Source: Fen-1298 sp050015675
Lineage (GTDB): Bacteria > Bacteroidota > Ignavibacteria > UBA10030
Assembly (NCBI GenBank): GCA_050015675.1
Contig: JBEKAY010000061.1
Span: forward strand, 1 to 16,744
Direction of reading: 5' to 3'
DNA length: 16,744 nt
The notes beneath the pieces were generated by a model. It was given only the letters and a program-made list of their open reading frames with translations, was not told where the DNA came from and did not search any database. Positions within the stretch are counted from its first letter, which is position 1; every line of letters starts with the position of its first letter. Shown piece after piece: positions 1 through 8,123 of the stretch. The position numbers were made by a program, and so were the translations under genes.

Positions 1-1
1 C

Positions 2-133
2 ATTGAATATGCGTCACGAAAAGCAGAAGACTTTTCTTCTCTTGCGATTAATTCACTCGTTTCCTTCCCTGATTCTCGGGTCAAGCAATCGCTTCTTCAA
101 TTTGTAGGTTTCGTTATGGAGAGAAGTAGTTAA
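2..133 (+). CDS. Polyprenyl (isoprenoid) diphosphate synthase, C-terminal end only
   Basis: An open frame enters from the left edge and reads 43 residues to a TAA at 131-133; the start lies outside the window. The tail has the form found at the C-terminus of trans-polyprenyl synthetases (octaprenyl/heptaprenyl diphosphate synthase family): a helix with YASRKAEDF, then SLVSFPDSRVKQSLLQFVGF and a final VMERSS, matching the family pattern of Ala/Lys-rich helix, LP.S..K..L..L..F...R. These enzymes extend allylic diphosphates with IPP to make quinone side chains or lipid carriers. The Asp-rich catalytic motifs are upstream and not visible, so the call rests on the tail alone. It is the only plus-strand gene seen, and it converges on the two-component pair. 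Confidence 0.65.
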   Translation: MEYASRKAEDFSSLAINSLVSFPDSRVKQSLLQFVGFVMERSS

Positions 134-279
134 CCAGTCACTTCCGCGCTGTTACTACTTTCAATTACCATACGGTTGGCTGGCGTTGAAACAATGATTT
201 TATCTGTCATTTTCGGTGAATAAGATCTATTGTCCGTTGGAAAATCTTCGACACTCAGAAAATGAACAGGTTCATCCAT
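130..279 (-). CDS. Possible small hypothetical protein (49 aa)
   Basis: An ATG at 277-279 opens 49 codons ending in TAA at 130-132. It begins MDEPVHFLSVEDFP and ends VIESSNSAEVTG. It lies 54 bases behind the response regulator on the same strand and overlaps the last bases of the plus-strand polyprenyl synthetase. No domain, signal peptide or membrane segment is visible. The upstream sequence has only a weak purine stretch (CGGAAAAAAT), not a clear Shine-Dalgarno site. It could be a third, small gene of the two-component operon or simply a chance open frame. I do not recognise it. Confidence 0.25.
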   Translation of the reverse strand: MDEPVHFLSVEDFPTDNRSYSPKMTDKIIVSTPANRMVIESSNSAEVTG

Positions 280-333
280 TTATAGATTTTTTCCGTAACT
301 ATTCAAAACTCTGAAACGCGAAAACTTCTTCAG

Positions 334-777
334 CTATTTCGGTAATTGGTTAACCAGCAACCAATAAAGTACAAGGTGACTCATTGCTTCTATGAATTTA
401 TTGAAGTCCACTGGTTTCACCACATAGCTATTAGCACCGTATTCATAGGCCGTCTTCATATCTGAATCTTGCATGGATGAAGTGACTATCACAACCGGAA
501 TCATTTTCGTCCTTTTATCCGATTTGATTGTATTGAGAGCCTCGAGTCCATCGACCTTTGGCAGTTTCAAATCGAGTAATATTACTTTCGGGCGATTGGT
601 GATCACTCGATCAGTGTACTTACCTTTGCAAAAAATAAAGTCCAGAGCTTCCGCGCCATCCTCAAGAACTATGAGCCTGTTTGCAATACTGTGTTTATTG
701 AGAGCACGGATAGTTAATTCCGTATCCCTGGGATTATCCTCTACTAACAAAATATCTACTTCCTTTTGATAATTCAA
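334..777 (-). CDS. Single-domain response regulator (CheY/Rcp1-like receiver)
   Basis: This 147-residue protein is one receiver domain with no output domain. Visible landmarks are the acidic pocket E13-D14 in ILLVEDN, the phosphoacceptor D69 in VILLDLKLPK, the switch Thr at 99 in VVIVTSS, and the conserved Lys at 121 in YVVKPVD. The long insert FIFCKGKYTDRVITNRP between helix 2 and strand 3 is typical of Rcp1-like regulators that partner phytochrome-type or propeller-type kinases. The start is a TTG at 775-777 that overlaps the TGA of the sensor kinase by four bases, preceded by AGGAG seven bases upstream, so translation is probably coupled. It is inferred to receive phosphate from the adjacent kinase and pass the signal by protein-protein contact or phosphotransfer. 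The target is not in the window. Confidence 0.93.
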   Translation of the reverse strand: MNYQKEVDILLVEDNPRDTELTIRALNKHSIANRLIVLEDGAEALDFIFCKGKYTDRVITNRPKVILLDLKLPKVDGLEALNTIKSDKRTKMIPVVIVTSSMQDSDMKTAYEYGANSYVVKPVDFNKFIEAMSHLVLYWLLVNQLPK

Positions 778-3700
778 CGTGTCTCTCCTTTTTGCATAAC
801 GGTAAAGTAAAATATGGCGCCTTCATCTTTTTGGCTTTCTGCCCATGTTTCTCCGCCATGACGATTAATTAAACGCTTCACTATTGCTAAACCAACTCCA
901 GTTCCAGCGAATTCCTTTTCACTGTGCAGACGTTGGAATACACCAAAGAGCTTGTCTGAATACTTCATATCAAAACCAACACCATTATCCCGTACAAAAT
1001 AGATTACTCTGTGTCCATCCTGTTGACAGCCTATTTCGATTTCTGCACGTTCCCGCTTGGAGGAAAATTTTATTGCGTTGGAAATGAGGTTAATCCACAC
1101 TTCACGAATCAAAGCAGGATCACCGTTTGTCGATTGCAAAGAGCCAACACGAAAATCAATTCGCTCGCGGTTTCCCGTTCTCGTCAGCTCGTCGAATACC
1201 GAATGTACCATTGATTCCATATCGATAAGAGAGATATGTATGTCAGTGTAACTACTATGAGATAAGGATAGAAAATCTTCAATGAGCAGATCCATTCGTT
1301 TTGCTTCATTGCTTATAACAGAACATGCATGTCTGCCTGCTTCATTGAGTGAGGGCATATAGTCTTCAATAAGTATATGAACGAATCCGTCAATGGCGCG
1401 CAACGGCGCTCGTAAGTCATGCGATACCGAATAAGCAAATGCTTCTAGTTCCTTATTTGCCGCTTCCAATTGGGCTGTTCGTTCTGCCACTCGTTGCTGT
1501 AACTCTCGATTGTGAGCGCGAATTCTCGCTGTTCGTATTTTATACCATGCTATAACTATACTAATGACAAGCAAAATGCCGATAAGGCGGAACCATATTG
1601 TTTCCCAAAATGGCGGTGTAATAATAAGTGTTAATGAAGCACCTTCTTCATTCCATACTCCATTGTTATTGGAAGCCTTGACACGAAATAAATATCTACC
1701 AGGATTGATATTCGTGTATGATGCCGTACGACGCGTTCCAATGTAGTTCCAATCTTTATCGAATCCTTCCAATATATATGCATATTGATTTCTCGTGGAA
1801 TTAATATAATTCAGGGCAGAAAAACCAAATGAAAATACGTTTTGTTTGTAGGATAAGACTATCTCCTTGGTCTGACTGATTTGACGTTTCAGTGGAGAAT
1901 CTATAGCACCTAATTCAGCAGATTTGTTGAAGATTTGAAAATCCGCAAAAATAACTTGTGGAATGGCTTGATTCGTTTTTACCTCTTGAGGATCAAAAAT
2001 ATTGAATCCATTTATACCACCGAAAAGTAATTTTCCATTCCGAGTTTTGTAATGACTTTTTTTGATAAATATATTTTCCTGCAAACCATCTTCCTTTGTG
2101 AAAGTAATAAATTGATTTGTATTAACGACATAGTGTGTCAGTCCTCCATTCGTGCTTATCCACAAATTTCCTTGATTATCTTTTTCAATACCATATACTA
2201 AATTATTAGCCAATCCATCTTTCATCGAGAAGCGGGTGACTCGCTGCGTCTTTCTCTCTAATTTATTTAGGCCATTTATGGTTGCAATCCAAATAATAGT
2301 TTCGTTCTCGCAATATATTGAAGTAATGAAATCATCTGATATGCTGTTACTATTTTTACTGTCATGCAGATAATTGACAAATGTATATTTCTTCGGATCA
2401 TAAATACTAAATCCATTTATACTGCCGATAAGAATGTTCCCGGCGCTATCTGTTTTTACAACTTCAATTTGATCGTCCACAATGCCACTATTCTCTTTAT
2501 TGTAAACGGTAAAGGAATTTTTATCTTTGTTGAATTTGTTGAGACCACCGTGTGTCGCAATCCACAACGTACCTTGATTGTCTTCTGCGATATCAAAAAC
2601 ATCATTATTAGATAAGCCGCTGTTTTCGCGCGTAAAAGCCTTAAACGATTTTGTTTGTGAGTTAAATAAACTCAAACCGCCATGCCATGTGCCGACCCAC
2701 ACATTTCCATGAGAGTCAACATGAGTTGTCAAAACGGCATTTTTATTTAAGTTGCTATTGCTGATACTGAACGATTCAAAGTTTCTCGTTTCGGGAGAGA
2801 ATTTATTTAATCCTCCGCCATCAGTTGCTATCCAAATATTCCCTTCCTTATCTTCACTAAAATCCCACACATAGTTATGGCTGAGTGTATTCTTTCTTCC
2901 GGGCAGGTGGTTGTAATGTTTAAATGTCTGCTGTGTTTGATGCAAGACATTAATTCCCGCAGTATATGTGCCAATCCATATATCGTCTGTGGCATCCTGA
3001 TAAATTGAATAGATTGAATTACAGTTAAGACTGTTGGGATCGTTTGCATCGTTGATATAAGAAATAAAACTCTCCTTCCCTTTGGGCAAATAATTCAATC
3101 CCCCATGCTCACTTCCAATCCACAACCCTCCTTTTATATCTACACAGAGAACTCGTATAGATGGATCGCATAAACTGTTTTTATTCTTTGAGTCATGCTG
3201 AAAGTTTTTAAATGATCGTTTGTCTATTTGATCGACATGAATGCTTGACAAACCATCTTGAAGACAGGCAAACCATATATACCCTTCATGATCTTCAACG
3301 ATGGAATATACCGAGTTCCCAATAATGCTGTTTGGATCATTCTGTTTATGATTTACATGCGAAAATGATCGTTTATTATAATCGAATATATTTAATCCAT
3401 ACCCTGCTGTTGATATCCATAAATTGTGCCTGCTGTCTTCAAATATCTGGCGGACAGTGTTTCCGCTTATACTGCTGGAATCACCTCCGTGATGCAAATA
3501 TTGAACATATTGGTTTTTACGCGAATCAAATAATATTAATCCATGTTCTTCTGTTCCGATCCAAAAATTTCCCTTGCTGTCTTTAAGCATGCATTCAATA
3601 GAAAAATTATTGAGCGCGTATCCATTCTCTTTGTTGAAATTAATAAAGTTGTCATGATCGCGATCATATAAACACAAACCTCTTGATGTTCCAATCCACA

Positions 3701-4013
3701 AGTCGTTATTGTCGTCTTTGTACATATAACGGATAATGTTTGTTGGCAAACTATTCGAATCGTTATCGCGATGTCTATAGACGGTGAAGCCGTATCCATC
3801 GTATTTATTCAAACCATCAAATGTGCCCAGCCACATGAAACCTTGGTCATCTTGAATAATGCATCGCACATACAAATCGGAAAGTCCGTCGTTGTTCGTA
3901 ATATGCTTGAACTGAATATTTTGGGCGTACGAATTATTCGGCAGAAGAGAATATAAAGCGACCATCGCTGCAACTGCAATTGCTTTAATATTTATTCTTT
4001 TCATGTGAATCAT
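774..4013 (-). CDS. Membrane sensor histidine kinase with double seven-bladed propeller and Y_Y_Y domain
   Basis: The 1079-residue protein has a signal peptide (about 1-30, ending SYAQ). A periplasmic region follows with about 14 Reg_prop repeats of the form LWIGT..GLN.F (about 45-700), enough for two seven-bladed propellers. Then come a Y_Y_Y Ig-like domain (about 725-800), one membrane helix (about 808-825), a coiled-coil linker, HisKA with phosphoacceptor His865 in SVSHDLRAPLRAI, and HATPase_c with an N box (NLISNAIKFSS), G1 (DNGVGFDM) and G2 (GTGVGLAIVKRL). This is the sensory half of the Bacteroidetes hybrid two-component systems that detect oligosaccharides, but it ends after the ATPase domain and lacks the receiver and AraC DNA-binding parts. 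The ligand is unknown. Two possible starts, ATG at 4013 and ATG at 4004, differ by three codons, and neither has a good Shine-Dalgarno site. The gene overlaps the response regulator. Confidence 0.95.
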   Translation of the reverse strand: MIHMKRINIKAIAVAAMVALYSLLPNNSYAQNIQFKHITNNDGLSDLYVRCIIQDDQGFMWLGTFDGLNKYDGYGFTVYRHRDNDSNSLPTNIIRYMYKDDNNDLWIGTSRGLCLYDRDHDNFINFNKENGYALNNFSIECMLKDSKGNFWIGTEEHGLILFDSRKNQYVQYLHHGGDSSSISGNTVRQIFEDSRHNLWISTAGYGLNIFDYNKRSFSHVNHKQNDPNSIIGNSVYSIVEDHEGYIWFACLQDGLSSIHVDQIDKRSFKNFQHDSKNKNSLCDPSIRVLCVDIKGGLWIGSEHGGLNYLPKGKESFISYINDANDPNSLNCNSIYSIYQDATDDIWIGTYTAGINVLHQTQQTFKHYNHLPGRKNTLSHNYVWDFSEDKEGNIWIATDGGGLNKFSPETRNFESFSISNSNLNKNAVLTTHVDSHGNVWVGTWHGGLSLFNSQTKSFKAFTRENSGLSNNDVFDIAEDNQGTLWIATHGGLNKFNKDKNSFTVYNKENSGIVDDQIEVVKTDSAGNILIGSINGFSIYDPKKYTFVNYLHDSKNSNSISDDFITSIYCENETIIWIATINGLNKLERKTQRVTRFSMKDGLANNLVYGIEKDNQGNLWISTNGGLTHYVVNTNQFITFTKEDGLQENIFIKKSHYKTRNGKLLFGGINGFNIFDPQEVKTNQAIPQVIFADFQIFNKSAELGAIDSPLKRQISQTKEIVLSYKQNVFSFGFSALNYINSTRNQYAYILEGFDKDWNYIGTRRTASYTNINPGRYLFRVKASNNNGVWNEEGASLTLIITPPFWETIWFRLIGILLVISIVIAWYKIRTARIRAHNRELQQRVAERTAQLEAANKELEAFAYSVSHDLRAPLRAIDGFVHILIEDYMPSLNEAGRHACSVISNEAKRMDLLIEDFLSLSHSSYTDIHISLIDMESMVHSVFDELTRTGNRERIDFRVGSLQSTNGDPALIREVWINLISNAIKFSSKRERAEIEIGCQQDGHRVIYFVRDNGVGFDMKYSDKLFGVFQRLHSEKEFAGTGVGLAIVKRLINRHGGETWAESQKDEGAIFYFTVMQKGETR
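785..789 (-). promoter_or_regulatory. Shine-Dalgarno site deciding the TTG start of the response regulator
   Basis: The minus strand reads AAAAAGGAGAGACACG directly before TTG. The AGGAG core leaves a seven-base spacer. It lies inside the last codons of the kinase gene, which supports coupled translation and supports the TTG over later in-frame starts. Confidence 0.7.
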
Positions 4014-4465
4014 TTTTCAGTTTCAACAAGGGTACTAGATGTGTGCAAAACAATCTCAGTTGCATCAATATAGAATTTCTTTTTATCTGTGGCAAACAAA
4101 ATGGAGTGAACTCTTTTAATTTAGCAATATTTTTTTCTCCTTTACTAGTACAGTAAGCAGACTTCAGTTTCTTCCCCTTCGTCAACAAACGCTTCGACAG
4201 ATTTTACGGATGTCAGTGATAACTTCACCGAAAGTTTTTCCAGCTTCGTATAGGATTATTCTGATGGTGTTCTTTGGGGCTTCGGGTAGGATTTTTCTGA
4301 TAGCGTTTATAGTGATTTTTAGCGGGTACATATTCAGTCTTCGAAAAGCTTGGACTGATTGTTTTCGGAATTTGAAAAGCAGAAAAAGAACCATGCCCCT
4401 GCAATACTGTCAACTCTGCTGTGTTTCCAAGGTTCGCGGAGGCACGGCATCAAACTTCTCTATCG
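4014..4465. other. 452-base intergenic region without a convincing gene
   Basis: This AT-rich stretch separates the kinase start from the end of the DUF2911 gene. Short open frames exist on both strands, but none has a plausible ribosome site or a recognisable protein. It must hold the kinase promoter, yet I see no promoter box worth naming. A small perfect inverted repeat TTACT-agtac-AGTAA lies at 4142-4156, and a diverged pair of 36-base direct repeats lies at 4243-4314. Confidence 0.5.
4243..4314. repeat. Two imperfect 36-base tandem units
   Basis: The units at 4243-4278 and 4279-4314 both begin GCTTCG and share TAGGATT.TTCTGAT. By hand, 27 of 36 positions match. The unit is a multiple of three, and in one minus-strand frame it reads NTIRIILYEAGK followed upstream by NAIRKILPEAPK. 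It could therefore be a relic of a repetitive coding sequence, or a simple duplication. No third good copy was found on either side. Confidence 0.45.
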
Positions 4466-5527
4466 TCACTTCTCTTTCAACTTTTTCACTGTGTCCGTAA
4501 TTCTTTTTTTGTTGGTATCATCTTTCACTAAAGACAGCGACTTTGAGTAATTCTCCATCGCGAGTTTTGTGTCTCCGTTCAAAGCTTGCGCTTCTCCTAA
4601 GCTGTCGTAGACATTCCAAGAGTCGGGATGCTGCTTGACGTTCTTTTTAAAGATATCGATTGCTTCCTTCACCTTCCCAACACCGAGGAACTGATATCCA
4701 AGATTATTAAAATCTGCTTCGCTCACAGCTACCTTCATCATACGGTCACGTACTTCATCTGCTTCGGAGTGTTTCTCGATTTTGTCTAATATTCCAGCTT
4801 TAACGAACAGGTTTGTGCCATTTTCGTTCATCAAAATGGACTTATCGATCCATGTTAATGCTTCGTTCAAATCCACATTATTCTGCAAACAATAGGAAGC
4901 CGCCTGATAGAATCCCTGCCAAGTGAAACCGGCTGGTCCACGCAAGTATATAGTACGTGCTTTTGCCAACACAAGTTCCTTCGTATCGACCTCAACATGC
5001 ATTGGCACTTTTAGCTTTTCCCATCGCAGTACTAAGATGGCTGAATTGCTGGAGACGTCGTCGAACGCATAGCTCAGTTGTTCCTGATTCTCTGCAGTCT
5101 GCGGCTGAACGGTTACCCTGAGAGCATCTTCTTCTTCCTTGTAAAAGAAACTTCCCCAAGACGAAGAGTTCTTATTGAAGATAATCGTCCATGCGCTCTC
5201 GGTCGGGATCATATGAAGTCCATAGGTTCCTGCCGGAAGATCTTTCACTTCCACTTTTACCGGATCCGAAAATGAAATAGTAGTATTCTCGTTGGCTCCA
5301 GCTCGCCATACTTCTTTATAGGGAACAAGGTCTCCCCAGATTTTCTTATTCTTCACTGCAGGACGATGATAGACAACAGACACTTCAGTGATACCGATTG
5401 TTTGTGAAACTGTAGCCTTCGGACTTGGCTGGGGAACCGGCATCGCGGGTTGTGCTGCAGCCGGCATAATGAACACAGCAAGTAGAATAGCCAGAAGAGA
5501 AATGTTAACAATTTTACGTACGAACAT
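4466..5527 (-). CDS. Secreted DUF2911 domain protein with C-terminal TPR repeats
   Basis: The protein has 353 residues. Residues 1-26 form a signal peptide (ISLLAILLAVFIMPAAAQ), so it is exported. The DUF2911 domain (about 34-178) shows the family hallmarks VYHRPAVKNKKIWGDLVPY (52-70), WRAGANENTTI (74-84) and GTYGLH (100-105). The rest is helical with at least two to three TPR units (about 195-345), for example EALTWIDKSILMNENG and EAIDIFKKNVKQHPDSW. DUF2911 has no established biochemical role, and the TPR part suggests protein-protein contact in the periplasm. The ATG at 5525-5527 is fixed by AAGGAGGG with a five-base spacer. It appears to be a single-gene unit, with no functional link to its neighbours visible beyond strand. 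Confidence 0.9.
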   Translation of the reverse strand: MFVRKIVNISLLAILLAVFIMPAAAQPAMPVPQPSPKATVSQTIGITEVSVVYHRPAVKNKKIWGDLVPYKEVWRAGANENTTISFSDPVKVEVKDLPAGTYGLHMIPTESAWTIIFNKNSSSWGSFFYKEEEDALRVTVQPQTAENQEQLSYAFDDVSSNSAILVLRWEKLKVPMHVEVDTKELVLAKARTIYLRGPAGFTWQGFYQAASYCLQNNVDLNEALTWIDKSILMNENGTNLFVKAGILDKIEKHSEADEVRDRMMKVAVSEADFNNLGYQFLGVGKVKEAIDIFKKNVKQHPDSWNVYDSLGEAQALNGDTKLAMENYSKSLSLVKDDTNKKRITDTVKKLKEK

Positions 5528-5532
5528 GATTA

Positions 5533-5540
5533 CCCTCCTT
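5533..5540 (-). promoter_or_regulatory. Strong Shine-Dalgarno site of the DUF2911 gene
   Basis: The minus strand carries AAGGAGGG, nearly the full anti-SD complement, five bases before the ATG. Its strength argues against a classical Bacteroidetes host and fits Ignavibacteria/Chlorobi. Confidence 0.75.
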
Positions 5541-5715
5541 ACATAAATGAAATGAAGTTTGATTTAACGGAACACACCGACTATCACATTTTTTATAACC
5601 ATTGTGTCTCTTCTATTGTTCCTGGCGGTTAAGAGAAATGTGGAGGTAGTAATAACAGCCAGAGACCTGCGGCAGTCAGGTAATCTTGATGGCGGAGAGT
5701 TTGGGAACAAGGTAA

Positions 5716-5773
5716 TAGTAGATGTTTTATTTATTTAAGCTCTCTCCCGCAAGGTGCGGAGAGATTTTAAAAT
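5716..5773. repeat. Intergenic hairpin repeat, copy A
   Basis: It shares its whole length with 10975-11033: TAGTAGATGTTTTA..., then TTTAAG, the hairpin arms around CCCGC..GTGC, and an AT-rich tail. In both places it lies just beyond the stop of a minus-strand gene; here it abuts the stop codon at 5774. The copies have diverged, but one stem pair changes on both sides (T5743-A5762 here, C11002-G11022 there), which points to selection on the hairpin. Confidence 0.6.
5741..5764. terminator. Hairpin behind the carbohydrate operon, possible terminator
   Basis: The arms TCTCTCC (5741-5747) and GGAGAGA (5758-5764) pair perfectly. GCA/TGC extends the stem past one unpaired C, closing a three-base loop. 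The T-rich tail is on the plus-strand side, while the gene that ends here is on the minus strand, where no T run follows. It is therefore an atypical terminator for the operon, or a bidirectional or RNA-stabilising element. Confidence 0.45.
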
Positions 5774-6973
5774 TTAATTTTGCTTTTTTGCATAACGTTC
5801 CGCATAACTGCGTATCTCATCAAAAAAGGGCGTCCTTTTTTCTTCAACGCATTTTACGGCATATAGGTAAAGTGCGGCGCTCCAGGTTTGCCAGTCCTGC
5901 CCCATGGGCTTACCGTCTTGCGCTTTTATCCATTCGTTAAATCCAAAATCGACCTTCCCGGTATTGGAAATTTTTATACTATGGGTAAGCGTCACGAGCT
6001 TTTCCCTGGCGAGCGCGTACCTTTTAGCAGCAACTAAGGCGGCCACATAAAACCCGCATATAAAAGGCCATATACCTCCATTATGATAATCCCCGGGCTT
6101 GTTAAATATTTCATATCGCGGTAGCCAGTCGGGATCTTCAGGTTTAATAAAGGGGAAGAAATTGGGTGGCAGATCGACTGCCAATTCACCTCTTTTTCTC
6201 ATGCCTGCACATTCCTCTTCAATCCAGGAAATTATTTCCTTAGCCCTTGTGGATGAAGCTAATCCTGAGAGAATGGCAAGACAGTTACCGAGCAAGTCGA
6301 ATCGTTCGCTGCTATGAATTTTATAGGACCAAAAAGCAAAGTAAGGTTTATGTTTTACCACAAGACCTTCGTGGACATGATGGTGTATCGTCCCGCCGGT
6401 AATGGTAAACCGGCCCATCTCGTGGCGCATCCTGTTTGCTCTTTCGTACTTGCCCAGGAGCCGGAGATAACTATAGACCAGCGTGTTTACAAATAGTCCA
6501 TATCCGGTTACCCATTGTTCGTCGCGCCAATCACTTGTTGGTTGTTGTGCAACCAGGTACCGGTCCGAAGGGCTTTGATACTCCATCCATGTCAGGGCTT
6601 TTTCAACTGCTTCTTTAAGAAAGTGCGGTTCACCTGATACTTTTCTGAAAATGCCAACAACGAGCAAAAACAATGGAGTTGTGTCACTTGATCCACGGTC
6701 ATCTTTGTCATGCACGAGCGAAGGAATATGGCCACGTTCTGTCTGATTTTCTGCTAGTGTTTCCAGTACCTTTCGGATGCTCTGCATGAGCCTTTGATTT
6801 CCTGAAACCGCAATCCCAAATATTGAAAACATCAAATCCCTTGTATACGGCTCCGGATATCCCCAGCCTGCAGTCCGTGGAAGTCCATGGTAATGCCCAT
6901 GGCTATTGTGAAGCAGCACTTCAAGTGCGGCCTTCTTTGCCTCTTCTATCTCGTGCCAGTTTGCATTTTGCAT
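5774..6973 (-). CDS. GH100 (alkaline/neutral invertase)-like six-hairpin glycosidase
   Basis: The 399-residue protein has no signal peptide, so it is probably cytoplasmic. It has the alpha-barrel glycosidase look of GH100 invertases and related amylo-1,6-glucosidase-type enzymes: YTRDLMFS near residue 43, SDTTPLFLLVVGIFRK at 96-111, TSDWRDEQWVTGYG at 146-159, YHNGGIWPFICGFY at 296-309, FNEWIKAQDGKP at 345-356 and WQTWSAALYLYAV at 361-373. By analogy with GH100, Asp148 and Glu347 are the candidate catalytic acid and nucleophile; this is inference. The substrate may be sucrose or another alpha-glucoside. A TTG two codons earlier (6977-6979) is an alternative start, but I prefer the ATG at 6971-6973. 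The gene follows the GT4 stop by only seven bases and is the last of the four-gene operon. Confidence 0.8.
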   Translation of the reverse strand: MQNANWHEIEEAKKAALEVLLHNSHGHYHGLPRTAGWGYPEPYTRDLMFSIFGIAVSGNQRLMQSIRKVLETLAENQTERGHIPSLVHDKDDRGSSDTTPLFLLVVGIFRKVSGEPHFLKEAVEKALTWMEYQSPSDRYLVAQQPTSDWRDEQWVTGYGLFVNTLVYSYLRLLGKYERANRMRHEMGRFTITGGTIHHHVHEGLVVKHKPYFAFWSYKIHSSERFDLLGNCLAILSGLASSTRAKEIISWIEEECAGMRKRGELAVDLPPNFFPFIKPEDPDWLPRYEIFNKPGDYHNGGIWPFICGFYVAALVAAKRYALAREKLVTLTHSIKISNTGKVDFGFNEWIKAQDGKPMGQDWQTWSAALYLYAVKCVEEKRTPFFDEIRSYAERYAKKQN

Positions 6974-6980
6974 TATCAAA

Positions 6981-8123
6981 TTACTTTATTCCCAATTTGT
7001 CGTTCATTATCTGAACAAACCGTTTTGCAACAACGCGGTAATCAAAATATTTCACCACACGCTCTCTGGCTGCTTTACCCATTTTCTCCCTCAACGCTGC
7101 ATCAGTCATAAGATCCATCAAATAGTTGGCAATATCATGAACATTGGCACGGTAATCCACCGTCCGTGGCTCTTTAAAGACTACTCTATGTTGATCTTCA
7201 AAGCCCGATTCATAACCAAGCGTTACCTGGTCCACAACAATTTTCTGTGCTACATCTGCCAGGAATGCCGTTTCGCCATGGATAAGTGTATCAAGCATTC
7301 CCATGGCCTTAATACCTATAACCGGTTTTTCGCATGCTCCCGCTTCCACTTGCGGCATTCCAAAACCTTCAAGTCGGGAAGGGGCTGCATATATATCGCA
7401 TGCCCCAAACAAATAAGGCATGAAATTTCGTGAAATGGTGTTGGTTTCATACGTGACATTTTTTTCAATACCCAGGTTTATCGCCATTTCCAGATCGGCC
7501 AGGTTTTGAGTTTTGGTTCGAGGCTGAGGCCATACTTTGCAAACATATTTCCAATCAGGTGCTTTTGTATCGATGATTGCGAGCGCCTGCATTACTTCCT
7601 GTGCACCTTTTGATGCGGCGTCGCCGCCAACAGTGAGAATCATTATCTGATCGGGTGAAATTCCAAGCGCATCGCGCACCGCTAAAATTTTCGGGTCATC
7701 CTTACTGTAAGGGATAAAAACATCCGTATCGCAGCCTACAGGTAACACTTCTATTTTATCGCCATTGATCCCATCCCGGACATACATTTCCTTAACCCAA
7801 TTCGATGTCACCAGTATAAGTGGAAGTGCATTCAAAACCACTTGGTAGTTTGCAATATAGCCGTCGGCAACCAACCATGGTACCGGCTGCACGCCATACC
7901 GTTGCGGGTGAAGCACTAATTGCGGCGTGTGCCCCCAATAACCAATACCTACAACAACATCAGGCTTAAACCAACGATAGTACCATTCCTTCTCCTGCGC
8001 TGATTCGAAATGAACAGCATGAGCATCAACGCCCATTTTAAGAAGCCCCCTATATAGAAGATCTCCCTGGGTTGCAAGCCCTCCGGGTGAAGGAGGGTAA
8101 TAATATAACAGCAATACTTTCAT
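6981..8123 (-). CDS. Family 4 (GT-B fold) glycosyltransferase
   Basis: The protein has 380 residues. The N-terminal Rossmann half starts KVLLLYYYPPSPGGLATQGD, with the Gly-rich loop that binds the acceptor side. The C-terminal half has the retaining-enzyme signature: ILTVGGDAASKGAQEVMQAL (162-181), then PSRLEGFGMPQVEAGACEKP with the E-x7-E pair Glu252 and Glu260, which contact the nucleotide-sugar donor. No signal peptide or membrane segment is present, so it is cytosolic. Donor and acceptor cannot be read from the sequence. The ATG overlaps the stop of the PIG-L gene by four bases (ATGA), so the two are translationally coupled. The sequence lacks the N-terminal pattern I expect of BshA, so I do not call it a bacillithiol enzyme in spite of the neighbouring PIG-L gene. 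Confidence 0.9.
   Translation of the reverse strand: MKVLLLYYYPPSPGGLATQGDLLYRGLLKMGVDAHAVHFESAQEKEWYYRWFKPDVVVGIGYWGHTPQLVLHPQRYGVQPVPWLVADGYIANYQVVLNALPLILVTSNWVKEMYVRDGINGDKIEVLPVGCDTDVFIPYSKDDPKILAVRDALGISPDQIMILTVGGDAASKGAQEVMQALAIIDTKAPDWKYVCKVWPQPRTKTQNLADLEMAINLGIEKNVTYETNTISRNFMPYLFGACDIYAAPSRLEGFGMPQVEAGACEKPVIGIKAMGMLDTLIHGETAFLADVAQKIVVDQVTLGYESGFEDQHRVVFKEPRTVDYRANVHDIANYLMDLMTDAALREKMGKAARERVVKYFDYRVVAKRFVQIMNDKLGIK

Noticed and set aside
4182..4394. A 70-codon minus-strand frame in the 4014-4465 gap
   Set aside because: It has no clear ribosome site and no known domain, and most of it is the 36-base repeat. It is reported as a repeat instead of a gene.
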